A DNA stretch of 64,000 nucleotides from Dasypus novemcinctus (taxonomy: Eukaryota > Chordata > Mammalia > Cingulata > Dasypodidae): positions 93,643,675-93,707,674 of the forward strand of contig NC_080683.1 of NCBI RefSeq assembly GCF_030445035.2. The letters run 5' to 3'. The position numbers and the translations under genes are program-made. Each line of letters starts with the position of its first letter. The first letter of the stretch is position 1. Positions 10,393 through 22,611 of the stretch are shown in pieces. Under the pieces are notes generated by a model. That model searched no databases. It worked only from the letters and a program-made list of their open reading frames with translations, and had not been told where the DNA came from.

Positions 10393-13250
10393 CTTCCCCA
10401 CTTGTCAATTCAGCAACCATACATATTGCCTTAAACCATACTTAGTCTCTAAGTAAAAACAATAATAACAGACATGCATATATATATATTTCTGCCTAAC
10501 AATGCTCACCTCTCCTGCGTACAACTGGAAATGCATTAATTCCATACAGAACAGGGTGCAAGTTCTTGGGTAATATTCACTCTCCAACTTGACATCCACA
10601 AATATTATGACATGAAACAGATAGAACTTGTTACATGATAAGGGAAAAGTTTGGGGAAGAAGACAAAGAAATTCATTTTGTGTACATATACTATCATCAT
10701 AATGAAACAAGGAAGAAAGATTCATGACCATTATAATCCTCATTTCTGTAACTGGTCATGTTGTTGAAGTTCATATTTATCACTACCTTCTTCCACAACC
10801 CATTCCATGTTTCCATTACACTCAGCAAGCACTTCAGCTGGCCACGGTTTTTTGCCTGGTGGGGTGATCCAAACTTTCATTCCTGAAGATTCTGGGCCAT
10901 TGTTAGTCCTGCTTGGATTGGATTGTTGCAATTTTCCATTGACTTTAATCATAGGACATGGCAGTACTAGGAGATACCCTAGAGGATCTCCTGTATTCCA
11001 GGCAAACTCTTCTTTACCCCCATTATGTAGATGCAGTCCTATTTCCCCTTGATACTCAGGATCATTCACCCCAGCCAGTAAAGTAATTCCCTTCTTTGAT
11101 TCAGAGGTAAGAGGAATCCAAAGGGTCCAGTGGCAGTTTTAACTTCCAGTTCAATGGAATCATTGTTGTGTTCCTGGTGACAGCACTCCTCCTTTTGGGA
11201 CTAAAACCTGAGACCAGCAGAGTTAAGGTTGTAGGAACAGGAAGCAAACATTTTTCTAGTGGGTCACTAGGGGTAATAGTGAGTAGTGCCACTCCCATTT
11301 CCACCCCTTGATTCCTGGACTCCTGGGTCCTGGTTATGGAAGAACCAGCACCATAGAATGGATGCTGATTTAGAGCATACACAGCCTCCTAGAGAACATT
11401 ACTGCAGCCCTGCAAGGCATTGCCACCTAGTTGGCACCATAATTAAGTCTTCGAAAGGCCATTCCACCATTCTATCAATCCAGCTGCTTCAGGGTGATGG
11501 GGAACATGGTAAGACTAGTGAATTCCATGGGCATGTGCCCACTCCCACATTCATTTGTTGTGAAATAGATTCCTTGATCAGAAGCAATGCTGTGTGGGAT
11601 ACCCTTGTGGTAGATAAGATATTCGGTAAGTCCATGGATGGCAGTTTTGGAAGAAGCATTGCATGCAGGAAATGCAAACCCATATCCAGAGTATGTGTCT
11701 ATTTCAGTTAAAACAAATCTTTGCCCCTTCCATGGTAGAAGTGGTCCTGTGTAGTCAATCTGCCACCATGTAGCAGGCTGGCACCTTAAGGAAAGGTGCC
11801 ATATCAGGGGCTAAGCCTGGGTCTCTGCTGTTGGAAGATTGGGAACTCAGCAGTGTGCCTTGGTAAAGGAAGTCCATGTTGCTGAGCCCATGCATCACCT
11901 CCATCCCTACCTCCATGGACACTTTGTTCATGAGTCCATTGGGCAATGACAGGAGTGGCTAGGGACAGAGGCTAAGCATTAGCTACAGAGTGGGTCATCT
12001 TATCCACTTGATTATTGAAATCTTCCTCTGCTGAAATCACCCTTTGGTGAGCATTCATGTGGGAAACAAATATTTTCATGTTTTTTGCGCACTCAAAAAG
12101 GTCTATCCACATACCTCTTTTCCAGACCTCTTTGTCACCAATTTCCCAATCATGTTCCTTCCAATTCCCTGGCCACCCAGCTAAACCATTGGCAAGAGCC
12201 CATAAATCAGTGTATAAATGCTCCTCTGGCCATTTATTCTTCCAAGCAAAATGAAAAACCAGGTGCACTGCTCTAAGTTCTGCCCACTGAGAGGATTTGC
12301 CCTCACCACTGTCCTTCAGGGATGTCCGAAAAAGGGGCTGCAGTGCTGCAGCTGTCTACTTTCAGGTGGTACCTGCACATCATGCAGAACCATCTGTAAA
12401 CAAGGCCTGAGTTTTCTCTCCCTCAGTCAACTGATTGTAAGGGATTCCCAAGAGGCCAAAGCTGTAGGCTGGGAAAGAGAAGGTAACATGACAAGGTTGG
12501 TGACCAGGGTATTTGGACTGCTTCCTCATGCAACTTACTTGTGCCTTCAGGACCTGCTCGAGCCCTATCTCATATATACCACTTCCACTTTATATGGAGT
12601 GCTGCTGTGCATGCCCAACTTTATGGTTTGGTGGGTCAGACAATACCCAGCTCATGAAAGGCAACTCAGGTCTCATGGTAACTTGATGACCCATGGTTAA
12701 AAGTTCAGTCTCCACTAAGGCCCAGTAGCATGTCAAAGCTGTTTCTCAAAAAAGGGAGTAGTTATCTGCAGAGGATGCCAGGGCTTTGCTCCAAAGTCCT
12801 AAGGGTCTACATTGTGATTCTCCTATAGGGATCTGCAAGGCACCAGACAGCATCTCTATTTGCCACTGAAACTTCCAGCACCATTGGATCTGCTGGATCA
12901 TATGGCCCAAGTGGTAGTACAGTTTGCACAGCAGTCTGGACTTGACACAGAGCCTCTTCTTGTTCTGGTCCACAATCAAAACTAGCAGCTTTTCTGGTCA
13001 CCTGGTAAGTGGGCTAGAGTAGTACATCCAAATGAGGAATGTGTTGTCTCTAAAATCCAAAGAGACCAACTAAGCATTGTGCCTCTTTTTTGGTCATAGA
13101 AGGGGCCAGGGGCAACAGCTTATCCTCCATTTTAGAAGGGATATCTTGACATGCCCCACACCACTGGACACCTAGAAATTTCACTGAGGTGGAAGGAGTT
13201 TAGTTGGATTGACCCAGAAATTACACTTCTACAAATTTATCACATATATA
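9926..13250 (-). mobile_element. ERV-L provirus fossil, 3' half
   Basis: This is a minus-strand remnant of a class III (ERV-L) endogenous retrovirus. Read from 13250 down, it keeps the end of reverse transcriptase and its connection (about 12750-13215), RNase H (about 11970-12270) and integrase (about 11100-11950). A dUTPase-like region follows (10740-11069, with the block NDPEYQGEIGLHLHNGG). dUTPase downstream of integrase is the known ERV-L arrangement. The purine tract (GTGGGGAAG) and the 3' LTR (9926-10392) follow directly. The 5' half and 5' LTR are missing and a family A LTR abuts the break at 13264. The reading frames are broken many times, and no product is expected. Confidence 0.87.
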
Positions 13251-13263
13251 TACAACACACATA

Positions 13264-13938
13264 CATATTAGCCAAAAGGGGTGCTGATGCAAAAGTATCA
13301 GAAGTCTGTTGGCATTTTTAAAGGGTATTTATTTGGGTTAGAAGTTTACAGTTATGAGGCCCTAAAGAGTCTAACTCAAGGTACCATAAGAGTTACTTTT
13401 TCATCCAATGTCTGTTGCCATGTTTTGACGCAAGATAGCCAGCAATGTCTGCAAGGGTTCAGCCTTCCTTCCTCCTCTTAAGGCTCTGTGGTCCCAAATT
13501 CTTCTGATCTCAGGCTGGTATAAGACTAGACTGTCCCAGGGCTCCTCTCTTTCCAGGCTCAGCTGCTCTGTTCTCTCCACAAGGTCAGCTGCAGACTATC
13601 AGGCTCTCTCTCTTCCCGGGGACTCTGCCATGTCTATAGTGCCATCCCCATTCCTCTGTGTTCTTCTCCTGTGTATTTACTTCCCAGGGCTCTAGCATGA
13701 AAATTTCTAACTAACTCCTCTGCCTTGTCGTCTTCTCTGTGAGTCCTGGCATGCCAATGGGGCTGGGACTCAATGTCCTACTGACAGTGGCTCAATCAAA
13801 TACCTAATCATAATTTAATCAAGCAAAAGTGAAACCTCTGAAGTTAATACATTCTAATATGCCCAGAGGTACAGACCAGTTTACAAATATAATCCAATAT
13901 CTCTTTCTGGAATTCATAAACAATGCCAAATGACTACA
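13264..13938 (-). mobile_element. LTR, Xenarthra-type family A
   Basis: This copy follows the family A layout, from TATTAGCC at the left to GACTACA at the right, and shares blocks such as AATCCAATATCTCTTTCTGG with 5045-6922. It abuts the truncated end of the ERV-L fossil. I see no matching target repeat, so its edge may be a later rearrangement. Confidence 0.6.
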
Positions 13939-14049
13939 CTTACCATCTGTTAAGAAAAGCTATATATGGGGAGTAGATGTGGATATGGAGCTAACAGGTC
14001 AACTTTCAGATTTTACTTTATAAATCAGTAAGTATTTTTATATTTTTAA

Positions 14050-14370
14050 TATGTGTACATACCAGGTTTTTTTTTTCCTGGTTTCCTTGTCTTACTCAAA
14101 TATGACAAGCCCTTTGTGCTCTTCCTTCCTACAATATTCTTCTTCCAGCCATCTACAAGAATCACCATCTCCCCTCCTTGGTGTCTTCAAATACAGCCTT
14201 CTTGGTGAAGCCATTCTGGATGGCCATATTTTTAAAAATCAGCCTCATCCCCAAAATCTCACAGTCCTCTTTACTGCTTTATTTTTCCTCCACAGTTTAA
14301 TATTTATTACCTTCCAATATAACCACATACTTTGCATTTTTATTTTTTTTTATTCTTTATAAGGCCATAG
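14050..14370 (+). mobile_element. L2 fragment
   Basis: A pyrimidine-rich, LINE2-like 3' region with blocks of the type CTTGGTGAAGCCATTCTGG, similar in style to the longer L2 at 23410. The assignment is by eye; the copy is old and diverged. Confidence 0.5.
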
Positions 14371-14379
14371 AAAGGAAAG

Positions 14380-15730
14380 CAGTATAGTGTTGACAGAAAA
14401 ACAAATAAACCAGAGGGATGGAAACACCTCAAAAAAACACATCCGTATTTATTCAAGCTCAATATAAATTAAGTATGCATCAATCTAAATTATTAATGGA
14501 GAGAATATGGCCTTTTCAGTAGATGGTATTTGGGAAGCTCCCTCACTATATGGAGAAAAATGTAACCAGATTCCCTAACACCCTAAGACCACATAAAAGG
14601 GTGAACTCCAGGTATATTAAAGGCTTTAATGTGAAAGGTAAAACTATAAAGCCATTTCTGTAAGAAGAAAATGTGGGGAAAAATCATTGTTACCTAGGGA
14701 TAGAAAAGAGCTATTTAAACAAACGTCTGAAGCAGAAAGTGTAGATAAAACATTTGATAAATTCAACTACATCAAAATTAAGGGCTTGGGATTTTGTTTA
14801 ACAAAGGACACCATGGTCAAAATTAAATAGATGACAGAATTGGAGAAAATATTTGCAGTGTCTAAAATAAGCAAAAAAGATTTATACCTATAATATATAA
14901 GGACTACAAATCAATAAAAAGAAGACAGCAAGCTGACTATAAAAATAGCAAAAGGAAATTTAGTTGGCAATTTACAGAAAAGAAACTATCCTCCCAACCC
15001 CCAATCCCAAAAACCAAATAAGAAAAGAAATGCAAAATCAATAAACAATGAGATATTACTTTATATCTATTACACTGATATGATTTAGAAAGGTGAATAA
15101 TGCCAAATGTTAGTGAGGATATGGATAGAGATTCACAGCATTTTATTGCATTAATAATAGGAGAGTAGATTGACATGGCCCTTCTCTGGACAGTGATATG
15201 ACACTATCCGAACAGAAGAGGTAAAGCCATACCAAGCAATATATCTGCTGAATATTTGTTCTAAAGATATTCTCATGCAGTCTACAAGAAACTTGAATGA
15301 GAATGCTTATTCCAAGGTGGTTTGTGATGAGATCCCCATCAACAAGAAAGAGGATAGGTACAACGTGGGGTTGCACACCATGAAGTTTTATGCAGCTGCA
15401 GTTAGGAGTAAGGGATTGAAGATAGCAGATAAATGGATCTTAAAATCATAGTGCTCAGTGAAATAAGTAAAAAGTACGATGACACACCTAAATTTAAAAT
15501 ACATGTCTACAAAGCACCAATAAACATTGCATAGAATATATTCAAACAAAAAAAGATGCACTTTAATCCCAATAGACTCGTTGCCTACAGTTAGAGGAGG
15601 GGTAGAAATGGAAGTAGGAAATGGGAATAAAAGTGAGCAGATAAGGGAGGACCTTGCAGGAATCTGTGATGATAATATGCCATGATGTAAAAGAAATCAT
15701 TAACATTTTTATACCTGGCATTCAAAAGTT
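14380..15730 (+). mobile_element. Old L1 fragment (ORF2 end and 3' region)
   Basis: The sequence has the A-rich, L1 ORF2-like character of old mammalian L1. Examples are blocks corresponding to the ORF2 carboxyl-terminal region (AAATTCAACTACATCAAAAT, AGGACACCATGGTCAA). It is heavily decayed, with no long frame, and the copy is much older than the DAS insertions. Confidence 0.65.
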
Positions 15731-17039
15731 TTTAAAAAGCAGAAAGAGGCAGAACAGGAGAAGGGAGAGAGAAGAAATGTAGCCTATTTTGCATGGGAAC
15801 ACATCCTTCTAGTCTTTGTATTCTCAATTCCCTGCAAACCAGTGGTCCTGTCCCTGAACCCCGCGCCCCCCCCCCCCCCCCGGAGCTGGCCTATCACTGG
15901 TGGTGCTGAAACTGTGATACCTACTGCTGAAGCAGAATTTTCTGATATCTGCGAAAGGAGGAAAGATGTAAGAATTTGTAACAATGAGTTTTATTGGAAT
16001 TTTAGATCCAGCTGTGATAACATGTGGCATATGTGGTCACCATCTTCCCCAGGCCACCCTGGAAAACACGATCATCACTATTAAAGTACTGAGAGAACTG
16101 GATAAGGTGCATTTAACCTATACCTTCCAACCAGGACATATTCCCAGCAAAAAGCTTGCTCTCCAGGTGCAGCTTAGTATGGGTGGTTGGATGCTCTTTG
16201 GGAACTAAGGCCAGAATGGGAATTGATGAGGAGCCAAAAGGAGTTCTCATATCAGAAATCTGATTAGTATCACCACCGGGACTTACAACTTCTTGATAGG
16301 GAAAGTCCTTTTAAAAGATATGGCCTGGTAGCATTAGAGGTGCCACCTTTATTAGAAGAGTGCTTTTGGTCTTAATGGGTCCATGTGTAAAGTAAGTAAA
16401 AGAAGTTGAAGAAAACTAAGGCAAACAAGTGCACCTATATTTATTCACACATGTCCATTCCAAATGAAATTAACAATAAGAATTTCTCAAATCACACTGA
16501 AGATCAGGGGTCAAATTTTTGGTGTCATCTTTCTCTTTCTGTCTATCTGTGCATGTCACAGGTTCTTTTAAGTATTTATAATAAATACCATTTCCTAAAG
16601 TAGAGAAAATACGTAAAACGAGGAGGCATGGGGAAGTGGAAAAGATTAAACGTTGCTTTTTCAATGGATTTCTTTTTTTCAGTGCCTATATAGCTAATCA
16701 TCCAGGAGTAGGGCTGAGGAATGAAATATGGATATAGCCATAGAAGATCATTTAGAAGGTACCATATATAAGGAAGAATAAAGCACAGAGAAGTAGTAAA
16801 AGAATAAATATTTGTGACAAATGCCCAGGGGAGTTTGGAACAGACCATCTTAAATGGAAAAAGGAAAGTACTATTTGTTGCCTTTTACCCATATGGTGCT
16901 TTAAATCAATGGGAAAAAAAAATTATCATTATACCTACTGTAATAGTAAACTTTACATGAATTAAAAAATTGATTGCACATCTATCTTCATTTTTGTGAA
17001 ATTTATGCATCATTGAAAACAAAATCATTTCTTTTAAAG
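15731..17039. other. Intron 1 of the dead SULT gene; nothing recognised
   Basis: It contains a C16-rich tract near 15866-15882. Two short overlapping frames around 15842-16208 have no recognised domain. The last 30 bases form the pyrimidine tract before SULT exon 2. Confidence 0.4.
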
Positions 17040-17244
17040 GAGCCATCTGGTCTCAGCCATTAAGCCTGACTTATTTTGAAGAACATCGCAAAAGAACTGA
17101 ATCTCTGGAAACAGTCAATTTTCCAACTTTCTTGAGTACAACTTTCAAAACAATGGATTTGACAAAAGACCATCTCCTCGTCTCTTCACTACCCACCTCC
17201 CATACCACTTGGTTCCAGAAGAGCTAAAGGACAAAAAAATCAAA
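17040..17244 (+). pseudogene. Dead SULT3A-like gene, coding exon 2
   Basis: An acceptor (TTTTAAAG) precedes 17040 and a GT follows 17244. The first frame reads AIWSQPLSLTYFEEHRKRTE, then SLETV. After a frame break near 17120 the next frame reads EYNFQNN, then GFDKRPSPRLFTTHLPYHLV and PEELKDKK. The segment SPRLF-THLPYHLVP is the conserved SULT stretch before the second PAPS-binding region. The exon is 205 bases against an expected 209, consistent with small deletions including one lost codon in TQQILSL. Confidence 0.92.
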
Positions 17245-17245
17245 G

Positions 17246-18119
17246 TAGGAAATAGAAATACTATGTGTGCTGAAAAGTAACTCCTTTATTTCATTACTCT
17301 ATTTTATTTCATTACCGACAACACACTCACTCATTCAGCTGTCAATAAATGTGATATTTTATATACTTTAATTTTCCACAGCCATTGGAATTCTTATTGT
17401 ATAATAATTCTTATTGTATAATAATAAATTTTACTTTTCATCTTATCTGTTTTCTGAATACATAGTAATATATAAGTTTATGTAAGTAATACAGCTAATT
17501 TAAAAATTAAATTAGATGAGCTAAAAGTGTCTGAAAAAGAACTTTTTAGGAGTAATGTTTCCATAACTTGTTGAGCTGCCTTTTTCTGTTCTTTCATTTT
17601 TGTAAATTTGAAATAAAGTTATTAATACAAAAATAATTAAATTAAAAGTATATAAATATAAAATACCAGCAATTATTCACCTCCTTCACCCCTAGTGCCC
17701 TCCCTGCTTCTCTCTGATACTTCCTGCATTGTCTCTTTTCTCTCTCCAAGTACCTAGTTCTTTTGAAGTTTACACCATTAGACCAAATCACGCTTTTCTA
17801 CAGAGTTGTCTCTCCCCTGTATTAATTATCTCCATCCATGGTAATTTCTATACTTGGCTCATTACCTTCCAGCAGGGCTAGAGTTGAGGTCAACAGGGCA
17901 CATGGGCACAAAATTTAAACAGGCGCTCATTCTCAGGGTCCTGCACTGGCAAGAAGCCAGGAGTGAGTGCTCCCTTACATTTTGTACCCCAGTCTCCTTA
18001 TTTTACTCACCCTAGTACCAGCCCAGCTTTGACTTCTTCAGCCGAAGTAATAGTGTCCTCCACCAACATCAACCACCCTCTTTCATAACCCACTTGTCGT
18101 AAACCTGTCTTTATTCATG
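17246..18119. other. Intron 2 of the dead SULT gene; nothing recognised
   Basis: AT-rich sequence with a small tandem duplication near 17391-17425 (TTCTTATTGTATAATAA twice). A more pyrimidine-rich stretch at 17680-18110 could be decayed LINE2, but I cannot support that. Confidence 0.35.
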
Positions 18120-18124
18120 GCATC

Positions 18125-19011
18125 TGTTTTTGTTTGCTAAAACTGCTCTGAGCAATATACCAGAAATGGGTTAGTTTTTAAAATGGGGATTTATTAGATT
18201 AAAAGCTTACAGTTCTGAGGCCCTGAAAATGTCCAAATCAAGGCATCATCAGGAATGCTTTTCTCCCTGAGAAGCAGCTGCTGGTGGTCCTGGATTCCTC
18301 TCATGTGGCAGGGCCCAGTGGTGGCATCTGCCACTCTCGGCCTCTGCTTTCTTCTCTGGGTTTCTCCTTGCTTTCAGTTTCAGGCTGCTCCATCTGTGGT
18401 TTTTCTTTCTCCTGGGTTCATTGACTTCTGCTTGTGGAGGCTTCTCTCTGTCTCTGTAGCTTTCTGTATCCAAGGCTTTTTCTTCCTCCATTTGTAAAGG
18501 ACTCCAGTAGAAGGATTAAGACCCACCCTTGGTTATGCCCTACTGAAGTGATCTAATCAAAAGAAAGGTCCCTTAATGGAATCTAATCCAAAAATTCCAT
18601 CTACAATAGGTTTAAACAGACAGGAATGGATTAGCTTTATTTTATTTATTTATTTATTTTTATTTATTCCCCCCCCCCCCCCCCCCGCCCCGTTGTCTGC
18701 TGTCTGTGTGTGTGGCACCACTCCTGGGCAGGTTGTGCTGTTTTCGCACAGGGCGACTCACCTTGTGGGGTGCACTCCTTGCACATGGGGTACTCCTACA
18801 TGGGGGGACACCCCGCTGTGGCATGGCACTCCTTGCATGCAGCAGCATTGTGCATAGTCCAGCTCACCACATGGGTCAGGAGGCCCTGGCTACCGAACCC
18901 TGGACCTCCTATATGGAAGGTGAATGCTATATCAGTTGAGCCAAATCTGCTTCCCAGATTAGCTTTGAGACCAGGATTTTCTGGGATCCATGAAAGCTTC
19001 AAACTGTCACA
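18125..19011 (-). mobile_element. Solo LTR, Xenarthra-type family C, split by a DAS SINE
   Basis: It begins TGTTTTTG and ends CTGTCACA, with 5-bp flanks GCATC at 18120-18124 and 19012-19016. Related copies lie at 22186-22611, 29313-29798 (+) and 47019-47876. A DAS SINE with its own target repeat interrupts it at 18639-18956. The LTR is of MaLR/ERV-L style, but I cannot name the family. Confidence 0.72.
18639..18956 (-). mobile_element. DAS tRNA-Ala SINE
   Basis: Minus-strand copy with the tRNA-like head at its right end (GGAAGCAGATTTGGCTCAAC) and a T/C-rich left end (minus-strand A-tail). The target repeat GATTAGCTTT is exact at 18629-18638 and 18957-18966. It lies inside a family C LTR. Confidence 0.88.
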
Positions 19012-19019
19012 GCATCTAT

Positions 19020-19190
19020 TGCCATTTGATACAAAATGTATTTATTTGTTTATTTACTATGCATCTGACCAGAATGTAAAGTCCATGAGAGAAGTTTAGG
19101 GTCATTCACTGCTGTCTTCACAGTGCTTAGGAGAGTGCTCAGCCCGTGTTGTAGTTGAAAGAGTGAACAAAGAAAGGAATCACCAAAGGC
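19020..19190 (+). repeat. Possible L2 3' end
   Basis: The order CCAGAATGTAAAGTCCATGAG, then TCACTGCTGTC, then AGTGCTTAGGAGAGTGCTCAG matches the 3' end of LINE2 as I know it. It adjoins the distal 3' UTR of the AMD1 retrocopy and could have been part of that transcript. Confidence 0.45.
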
Positions 19191-19195
19191 TGTCC

Positions 19196-20850
19196 TTTTT
19201 TTTTCATGGAAAAAAACCCACATTAATTGCTGTTGCAATAAAACATCTGCCTGAAAAGTACAAATTGGTTTCAATAACATTAGTAGAGAATATGTTCTAG
19301 AAACTGAGGTAATTGGATGTAAAATTCAGGCAGCAATTTAATAGAACAGTCCCAGGTGATTTGGGTGAGGCAAACACCTAATGAAGATGAAAGCCTTGTC
19401 TGGGGGGAATTTTGGATGATGCCTGGAGAAATATTATACTATGCATAAACCAAATTGAATTGTTTTCACAAGTGTTGTAAAGTTTCATACAGAAAAAGGT
19501 TTTTTTTCCACATGCACTTCAGTTTCACAGCAAGAGTGGCATAGAATACCTAAACACAGAAGAAAGCATTCATGCAAGATATTTAATTCCTTGATAAAAT
19601 AATGCATTTAACAATTCAAAGTGATTACACTATGATTACCACTAGGGCTTTCTGCAGCTACAACATGGTGGTTATGGAGAGCATGACCCCCAGAATCAAT
19701 ACCTAGAAAGTAGCCACTGCCTTCTTCTATGTGTGTTTTCTTTTTTCATTTTTTCTTCATTTTTCTTAATCAACTCTGCTCTGCTGATTCTTAGCAAAGC
19801 CAATAAAAACAAAGTTGTAATCATTGAACATAACACTCTGGAAGTCAAGACGTTTGAAACCTTCTATCTTCTGGGTTGAAGGAAGCACTGTGCAACATCT
19901 AGAACTCTGATTCACAAATGAGGTCGTCATGAATTTTCCTGCCTTGAAGACTTCCACAATTTTCCTGATCAGGTCATCATAGGAGGTCAGACTTACATTT
20001 TTTTCAAAGTTAACATAAGAAAATTCTGGTTCTGGAGTGATGTGAATAGTCAAATAAGCTCCATTTGATGTCATTCCATTCATCGAATACCCACAAGGAC
20101 TGAACAATGTGGCATCAATGACAGAACCTGGTATCAGGTCATGAATTCCACTCTCATGAGTGACATCCTTTGCAGTAACACCATCTTTCATGCAGAACTG
20201 GTCCGTAACTGCTGGGTCAAGCTCACTCATTAGAATGTCCCGGGTTTGATCAGGCTAACTGATTACACGACTTTCTGGGAAATCCAGAGTTTACAGGTAC
20301 CAAGAGAATTCATCTGTCCAATACAATATGCTGCTCCGTTTGGGAAAATTGCATCAAGAAACTCTATTTCTTCCTGGATATTCTGGTGTGGGTACCCTTG
20401 GTGAGAAGGCTTCATTAAATTCTTACCAGAATAAAAGAAGCTTTGAGTTGAGTCAAACCCACTGTAATCCCTAGTAAGTTTCAACAGGGGAACCAGTGCT
20501 TTAACTAAGAGGGTGGCACCACATGTCTTTAAAATGAAATGTCTCTTGGAGACAAACATGCTGCTCTTACTGAGTACATAAGCTTCCTGCTTGTCAGTTT
20601 TTGCCACACTGATGATTGAACATCGCGTATCCTTCAAAAGTATGTCCCACTCAGATCTTGGGGTGATACAGGTTCCCCCAGAACCTTGTTTTGCGTTGGG
20701 CTGCTGCCAAGAGAACCAAACCCCCACCAGCTTCTCAGTCGCTTGGAGAAAATGTGCAGCTTCCTTCACCATGAGACTAGCGAATAATCAACAACCACAG
20801 GAGATCAACTTAAAAACTTAATTAAATCTTTTCTGTTCCAGCTGTGTTAC
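19196..20850 (-). pseudogene. AMD1: AMD1 processed pseudogene
   Basis: This is an intronless minus-strand copy of S-adenosylmethionine decarboxylase proenzyme, the polyamine-pathway enzyme that makes decarboxylated SAM. The coding part runs 20772 to 19766 with no trace of introns. From 20772 the frame gives the amino-terminal half ([38 protein letters not shown]). After a 4-base deletion near 20300 the other frame gives the carboxyl-terminal half ([30 protein letters not shown]). Proenzyme cleavage occurs at Glu67-Ser68; here the pair reads Lys-Ser. The acidic residue that I recall at position 8 is Gln. Sequence that appears to be AMD1 3' UTR extends to a T9 tract (A9 on the minus strand) at 19196-19204, taken as the tail. 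I found no target repeat. It sits antisense in SULT intron 2 and is not expected to make enzyme. Confidence 0.93.
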
Positions 20851-21726
20851 TAAAGTTCAGGTTCCTTTTTTTTTTTTTTTCTATAATTTTATATTAACTA
20901 TTTTTCAAAAAGGGTTAGGAAATTTTCCCTGGCTTTTTTTGTGAGGGAAAGTTGAAACATGAGTCTGTTGGAAATTGGAAATAAGAGGCAGATACAGTTC
21001 AGTCTCTTGTAGTCCACTGCTTCCCAGTTACAGAGAGGAGAGCGAGCGCTAGCTAATGTCACCAGCCACGCTGTGTAAGTCCTGTCCTTTCTTAAATCCT
21101 GACTTCAGGGACCTCATCTGGCTGCTGTCTCCTATTATTCCTGCCCCCTTATTTTGATGTGTCCCTTACAGCAACTTGTCAGCATATCCAAGATCCCCAG
21201 TCCATTCACGCTACACTTTTTCACCACCTCTCATCGTCTCCACATGTCGTCACTTTTCTCCTTATCCATCTTAAACTCTATATTCCAACGCTAATGTTTT
21301 TCATCTAAATTCCATCACCTGCCACACTCGTCTCTACCATAATTGCCTGGTAAGCTCCAATCCTGGTTAAACATGACTGCCACGTATTCATGCCTATGCT
21401 CAAGAATCTGACAGTGACTGGAGGAGAAACAGACTTAGAAGTCACTTAGGAATAGTGCCCAGTCTTTCTATTTATAGCAACACATCTCAAATTTTACTTT
21501 CCTAAATTGCTTGCTCTCCCACTCTCCAAAATGACTATTGAATACTTTCTTCTCTCTCCACAAATGTTCAATAATACTTGGCTATACCACCGTACTATGA
21601 CTGGTTAAAAACCTCCAAATCCAAAAATGGACTTCTATTGGTGCCCACTCTCTGCTTTCCCTCCATAAAGATGAAAAGTGCAATGCATAAATTGTCTCCA
21701 CTCTTATAAGAGATTGGCCTTTCCAT

Positions 21727-21960
21727 TTGTGATTAGAATGACTTTTCATCTGCCCCAGTGGAGTGGGAGTAATTTTTTCCCCCAGCGGACATTTGGAAAT
21801 GTTTGGAGATACTTTGGGCTGTCTCACCTGGAGGGTGGTCCTACTAGCATCTAATGGGCAGGGGCCAGGGATGCTGTCAAATACCCGATATGCACAGGGC
21901 AGGCCCCACCACATAGAATTATTTGGCTCAAAATGTCCTCAGGGCCACTATTGAGGAGCC
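21727..21960. mobile_element. Non-autonomous hAT-type DNA transposon (MER group)
   Basis: Blocks such as GACATTTGG-AATGTTTGGAGA, CTAATGGGCAGGGGCCAGGGATGCTG and GGCTCAAAATGTCCTCAGGGCC-CTATTGAG match a well-known short hAT-Charlie-type MER element. I do not commit to the exact family. It is old and diverged. Confidence 0.6.
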
Positions 21961-22185
21961 CCTCTCTAGCCTCGAAGAACAGACAAATGGTTATTTCCTT
22001 TTTTCATTCATTATCAATTTCCTCTTCTTTACTGGATTGTCTCCTGTGATCCATAATCATGTTTCATTTTCCCCATCTTTAAAAAAAATAGAACTCCTCT
22101 TACTCTGTTTCAACTTTCAGTTACTGCCTATTTTTCTGTTCCTGTTTTGAGTAAAACATAAAAGAATTGGGTTCTGTTTCCACCT

Positions 22186-22611
22186 ATATTAGCTTCCTGG
22201 CTGTTAAATCAAATACAGCTTAACAACAAGAATTTATTGGCTCAAACATTTCAGAGGCTAGAAGGCTTGCTTCCTCCCAGTGTTGGTATTTTCTGGCTGG
22301 ACAGCAATTTTTGTGTTCCTTGAATTTCCTGTCATATGAAAATTCACATGGCGGCATCTTCTCCTTTCTCATCCCCATTCTGTTAACTTCTAGCTTCTGG
22401 CTGCTCCCCTTGGGTTCTCTCCTATGTCCAATCTCCTTTGCTTATAAGGATTTCAGTCATATGGGATAAAGACCCACCCTCAATCAGTTTGGACACACCT
22501 TAACTAATAATATCTTCAAGCGTCCTATTTACAAATCAGTTCATACCCATAAGAACGGGGGTTGGGAAATGAACATACCTCTCTTCCATTGAGGCCTCAA
22601 TTGTCATACCA
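22186..22611 (-). mobile_element. LTR, Xenarthra-type family C
   Basis: It runs from TATTAGCTTCCTGGCTG to AATTGTCATACCA and shares the GAATTTATT-GCTCA entry, the AAAGACCCACCCT block and the overall size with the copies at 18125 and 47019. The edges are approximate. Confidence 0.55.
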
